A stretch of DNA of 5,884 nucleotides from SAR116 cluster bacterium. Its GTDB lineage: Bacteria; Pseudomonadota; Alphaproteobacteria; Puniceispirillales; Puniceispirillaceae. Below the pieces are notes generated by a model, which was not told where the DNA came from, made no database searches, and was given only the letters and a program-made list of their open reading frames with translations. The position numbers and the translations under genes were made by a program. The stretch spans positions 12,863 through 18,746 of the forward strand of contig PADU01000021.1 in assembly GCA_002700485.1 (NCBI GenBank). Reading direction: 5' to 3'. This document shows positions 5,614 through 5,884 of the stretch, piece after piece (positions within the stretch are counted from its first letter, which is position 1; every line of letters starts with the position of its first letter).

Positions 5614-5884
5614 TCAAAGCTCAGCTAAAGCAAACATTTACACAGCCCTTGCCGCTCTTCCTCTTCTGCTTATTTGGCATGTGTTTTCTTTCCGCTCCCA
5701 ATGGAGCCGGAATGGCCGCCAAGCCTGTTTGCAAGGTAGAGGCAAAAATATGTGCATGGACAGATAAAATTGTTGGCGTCAAAACCCCAAATATGGTTGC
5801 GTCTGGTTTTAAAATCTCACCAGATTTGATTGTCACAAATCGTCATGTTGCTGAAGACCATCTTCGAGTTTTGGTCCGCAATGC
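5610..5884 (+). CDS. Exported trypsin-like serine protease, 5' part only
   Basis: An open frame of 91 codons plus two bases runs from GTG at 5610 to the window end with no stop. It begins with a short basic stretch (IKAQLK), then a hydrophobic core (about residues 13-29) and small residues (GAGMAAK) that look like a signal peptide with cleavage near residues 36-38. The segment SGFKISPDLIVTNRHVAED at 65-83 is the catalytic-histidine block of chymotrypsin/HtrA-like (S1 family) proteases, His79 being the probable catalytic residue. Two cysteines (41 and 48) lie in the mature N-terminus. The product is probably periplasmic or membrane-associated. The GTG overlaps the preceding TGA by 3 nt within GTGA, so translation is likely coupled to the YeeE/YedE gene; an ATG at 5679 is possible but would cut the signal peptide. 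Catalytic Asp and Ser lie outside the window, so activity is unproven. Confidence 0.75.
   Translation, partial: MIKAQLKQTFTQPLPLFLFCLFGMCFLSAPNGAGMAAKPVCKVEAKICAWTDKIVGVKTPNMVASGFKISPDLIVTNRHVAEDHLRVLVRN

Noticed and set aside
5621..5836. Minus-strand open frame of 71 codons
   Set aside because: The plus strand here encodes a signal peptide and a protease histidine motif; the minus frame shows nothing comparable.

Overview
The window looks like a bacterial, probably alphaproteobacterial, chromosome segment of moderate to low GC. This placement rests on recognised protein families: a Blh-type sulfur metallo-hydrolase followed by split YeeE/YedE membrane proteins, and an 'APNGARR' type BKACE enzyme. 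A marine lineage is possible, but the sequence alone cannot settle that. Coding density is high and no mobile element, CRISPR array, tRNA or rRNA was seen.

Left arm (1-3688) has five genes, all on the minus strand. In transcription order they are a BKACE/DUF849 beta-keto acid cleavage enzyme (3688-2885), a 75-residue two-helix membrane protein (2871-2644), a roughly 100-residue one-helix, coiled-coil, acidic-tailed protein (2596-2291), an MFS transporter resembling the fosmidomycin-resistance branch (2160-976), and a bile acid:sodium symporter (BASS) type transporter (957-1). The 13, 47 and 18 bp gaps suggest co-transcription within two blocks. A 130 bp gap carrying several inverted repeats separates the small genes from the transporter pair. 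Carbon or organic-acid metabolism and transport is a plausible theme, but the substrates are unknown.

A 188 bp divergent intergenic region (3689-3876) carries a possible sigma70-like promoter facing right and two imperfect dyads that could be repressor operators.

Right arm (3877-5884) is a tight plus-strand operon: a Blh/ETHE1-like metallo-beta-lactamase-fold enzyme (likely a persulfide dioxygenase), two half-size YeeE/YedE sulfur-transport type membrane proteins, and the first 91 codons of an exported trypsin-like serine protease. The protease starts with GTG overlapping the preceding stop codon and runs off the window. The first three genes match the known sulfide/persulfide detoxification cassette in which Blh oxidises persulfide and the membrane pair moves a sulfur species. 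The usual ArsR-family regulator (BigR) is not in the window.

Most of the window is recognisable. The least explained parts are the protease joined to the sulfur operon, the divergent active-site segments of the BKACE enzyme, the two small membrane proteins, and the dyads in the two intergenic regions.
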